The notes below the pieces were generated by a model. The model saw nothing but the letters and a program-made list of their open reading frames with translations. It made no database searches and was not told the origin of the DNA. Source: Rhodomicrobium udaipurense JA643 (GTDB lineage: Bacteria; Pseudomonadota; Alphaproteobacteria; Rhizobiales; Rhodomicrobiaceae). Taken from it: 33,589 nt of DNA. Every line of letters starts with the position of its first letter. The first letter of the stretch is position 1. The translations under genes and the position numbers were made by a program. Location: NCBI RefSeq assembly GCF_000636015.1, contig NZ_JFZJ01000025.1, positions 1 through 33,589 of the forward strand, written 5' to 3'. Of this stretch, positions 31,501-33,589 are shown piece after piece.

Positions 31501-33153
31501 ATGACCGAGCCTTATTCGCTCGCCGTTGAGCCGTGGCTGCCCGTCGCCACGGTCGAGGGGGAGCGCAAGTTCGTCCGCATTCGCGACATTGGGCACCCCG
31601 ATTTGCTGCGCGTCGACACCGGCCGCGCGGACTGCGATATCAGCGTGACCGAATTTCTGATTGGGCTGCTGGCTATCAGCATGGGGCCAACCGACAATTA
31701 CGACTGGCCGCGCCGCTTTGAGACGCCGCCCTCGCCCGACGAGATCGCCGCGGCCATCAAGCCGTTCGCCCACGCGCTCGTGCTCGACGGAGACGGCCCG
31801 CGCTTCTTCCAGGATTTCGAAGATTTGGAATTGCGGAACGACGCTGCGCGAGAGCCCATCGCGTCGCTCTTCCTGGAAACGCCAGCAGGTCATTTCGTCA
31901 AGGAAGGGACGGTCTCGGCGTTGTCGAGGCGTGGCACGGCCCTCGCGCTCATCGCTTTGCAGACCGGTGCACCGGCAGGGGGACGGGGGCATCGAACTTC
32001 GCTGCGCGGTGGCGGCCCGTCCACTACACTGGTGATCCCGAGGATCGAGAGCAAGGCACCGACTCTCTGGCAACTCCTTTGGGCTAATGTGCCTGAGGGC
32101 CTGAAGATCGCCCCCGAGGATGCGGCAAAAGTAATCCCTTGGCTTGCGCCGACCCGCACGTCGCATAACGACGAGATCACGACTCCCGCGCATACGCATT
32201 TTGCCCAGGCATTTTTCGGCATGCCGCGCCGTATCCGGCTAACCTTCACGCCGGGAAATGGAGAGCGCTGCGCCGTTACCGGCGATACGGACGATGTGAT
32301 CGTCATGTCCTACGTCACGCGCCCCTATGGGGCGTATTACCCAAGCCACACATGGCGGCACCCACTCAGCCCCTACTACAAGTCGAAGGACAAGGAAGTT
32401 GGCGATGTCTGGCTACCGTTGCATTTCAAGGCGGCAGGCGTCTCTTATCGGGATTGGATCGGGCTGACGCTCAAGAGCAAGCCCGCCGACGAAACGTCGC
32501 GCCCGGCGGATATCGTCGCCGCTTTCCTGAAGCGCGCCGCCGATATCGACCTGGATGTTACGCAGCCGAACAGCGTCGGCCTTCTCGCAGCGGGCTACGC
32601 CATGGACAAGATGAAGCCGCTCGACTTCACTGAAGCGATGCTGCCGCTGATCTCCACCGGTAACGAAGATCGCGACTATCACCTTGCGGGTTGCGCTACG
32701 GCGATGGTGCAGGCGGCCGAAGCGGCTTCGCAGTTGCTTCTCGCCGCCCTGAAGACGGCGCTCTACACCGACAAGAAGAAGGCTCAACCCGAAAGCAGCA
32801 AGGCACCGCTCGCCGCTGCCCGCGCGCGCTTCTGGGCCGACACGGAAAACCCCTTTTACGACACGCTTCGCGATCTCGCGGCGGAAGCCCCCGACGACGC
32901 CGACGCAAAGGTTTACGTCGAGGCAAAAGAGGCGTGGCGCGAGGATATTCGCAACGCTGCGCTTGCCATTTTCGATGACCTCGCGCCGATCGACGCGCCG
33001 GACAGCCCCGACCTCAAGAACATCGTGAATGCACGAAGTCTGCTCTTCTATGGGCTTGAAGGGGCTTTGATCCGCAAGGCGCTCGGCCTCGCGCCGCCGG
33101 AAAAAGCGGAGAAGAAGAACAAGGCCAACGGTACGCGGAGGAAAGCGGCATGA
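31501..33153 (+). CDS. casA: Type I-E Cascade large subunit CasA (Cse1)
   Basis: The product is 550 residues, within the usual range (about 500-560). ATG 31501 (MTEPYSLAVEPWLPV) fits the conserved Cse1 start; an upstream in-frame codon at 31480 adds seven residues. Typical Cse1 segments include the N-terminal WLPVATVEGERKFVRIRDI, a TRPYGAYYPSHTWRHPLSPYY block, and a helical C-terminal domain (about 380-530) as in the four-helix bundle that contacts Cas3. In Cascade this subunit reads the PAM. The charged tail KAEKKNKANGTRRKAA is an extra. The stop overlaps casB (ATGA). Confidence 0.93.
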   Translation: MTEPYSLAVEPWLPVATVEGERKFVRIRDIGHPDLLRVDTGRADCDISVTEFLIGLLAISMGPTDNYDWPRRFETPPSPDEIAAAIKPFAHALVLDGDGPRFFQDFEDLELRNDAAREPIASLFLETPAGHFVKEGTVSALSRRGTALALIALQTGAPAGGRGHRTSLRGGGPSTTLVIPRIESKAPTLWQLLWANVPEGLKIAPEDAAKVIPWLAPTRTSHNDEITTPAHTHFAQAFFGMPRRIRLTFTPGNGERCAVTGDTDDVIVMSYVTRPYGAYYPSHTWRHPLSPYYKSKDKEVGDVWLPLHFKAAGVSYRDWIGLTLKSKPADETSRPADIVAAFLKRAADIDLDVTQPNSVGLLAAGYAMDKMKPLDFTEAMLPLISTGNEDRDYHLAGCATAMVQAAEAASQLLLAALKTALYTDKKKAQPESSKAPLAAARARFWADTENPFYDTLRDLAAEAPDDADAKVYVEAKEAWREDIRNAALAIFDDLAPIDAPDSPDLKNIVNARSLLFYGLEGALIRKALGLAPPEKAEKKNKANGTRRKAA

Positions 33154-33589
33154 GCGAAGCATCGGCGGATACAGCGGGCGCGCAAATCGGTACAGCCGCA
33201 CCTAAAAGCGGCGCAGCGAAAAAGAACGAGATTGGAGAAGAAGCCCGCAAGTGGTGGCAATCGCTCCAGCCAGCAAAAAATGGCGAAGCCGTCAACGCTA
33301 GCGGCGGCGGCAACCGCGCGGCGCTCGCCAAGCTCAGGCGTTGTTCAACCTGGATTGAGGCGGCGGCCGAGCGCGAAACGGCGTTGCTCTTCCGGCGGGT
33401 CGGCAGCGGCAACGAGCAACGGCTCTGTCGCGCAGCGGTTCTGGCGGCAGTGCTCGCCCATGTCCGCGAGAACGAAACGACAAAAATTGCCTCTTCCGTC
33501 GGCCCGCAGAAGGGTGACGAGGCCACGGCGCAACTGAGTCAGCTTCGCCTGCGTAGGCTTCTCTCCGCGAGCGGCGACGACGAAATCCT
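33150..33589 (+). CDS. casB: Type I-E Cascade small subunit CasB (Cse2), 5' part
   Basis: ATG 33150 overlaps the casA stop by 4 bp. 146 residues are visible before the window ends. After a low-complexity Ala/Lys/Gly start the sequence reads ARKWWQSLQP and later NRAALAKLRRC, both typical of Cse2, followed by a helical region. Two Cse2 subunits bind along the crRNA backbone. The remaining genes (casC, casD, casE, cas1, cas2 and probably the main array) should follow to the right. Confidence 0.87.
   Translation, partial: MSEASADTAGAQIGTAAPKSGAAKKNEIGEEARKWWQSLQPAKNGEAVNASGGGNRAALAKLRRCSTWIEAAAERETALLFRRVGSGNEQRLCRAAVLAAVLAHVRENETTKIASSVGPQKGDEATAQLSQLRLRRLLSASGDDEI

Overview
This is a GC-rich window. 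Operon layout, protein families and gene order point to an alphaproteobacterium of the rhizobial order (Hyphomicrobiales). The genus cannot be fixed from sequence alone; a Rhodomicrobium-like organism is only a guess. The central feature is a nearly complete non-flagellar type III secretion system (T3SS) of the rhizobial (Rhc) type. It is flanked on the left by toxin/immunity cassettes and an adhesin, and on the right by a type I-E CRISPR-Cas locus that runs off the window.

Left part (1-8,500): the 3' end of a YadA-like trimeric autotransporter with 96-bp tandem repeats; paired palindromic dispersed repeats; an exported protein of unknown function; a BamE/SmpA-like exported small protein; a 995-residue protein with SH3b, LysM and a C-terminal toxin-like domain; and, divergently, a nuclease toxin followed by a run of immunity-like paralogues (two intact, one broken by two compensating frameshifts). 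Orphan copies of both toxin 3' ends show cassette turnover.

Centre (8,500-27,500): sctU-T-S-R-Q-O-N-L-K-J-I read leftward as one tightly overlapping operon, divergent from a NolW/RhcC1-like secretin N-domain protein. This is the rhizobial nolW/nolB arrangement. The rest of the secretin is supplied by a Tad-pilus-type CpaC protein with a CpaD-like partner. sctD-sctV-tadD(TPR) read leftward. Two genes encode nearly identical needle-like C-terminal modules: one is a 62-residue protein, the other is fused behind a GDPH-containing VWD/DUF1521-like domain. An OmpR-family, TtsI-like response regulator with a degenerate receiver closes the block. Five copies of a 16-bp box (CTGAC-N6-CTGTC on one strand, resembling the rhizobial tts box) lie in the same orientation upstream of the two toxin genes, the VWD-needle gene, the needle operon and the regulator itself. 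They suggest one regulon joining a T3SS to interbacterial-type toxins.

Right part (27,900-33,589): type I-E cas3, a degenerate mini-CRISPR, a small unknown ORF, casA (cse1) and the start of casB (cse2). The pseudo-spacer of the mini-CRISPR repeats its first 14 nt directly next to an AAG trinucleotide, just upstream of a sigma70-like promoter. That is the layout expected of a crRNA-like autoregulator of cas expression (CreR/CreA type). This mini-CRISPR and the tts-box-linked toxin/needle regulon are the two observations most worth testing.
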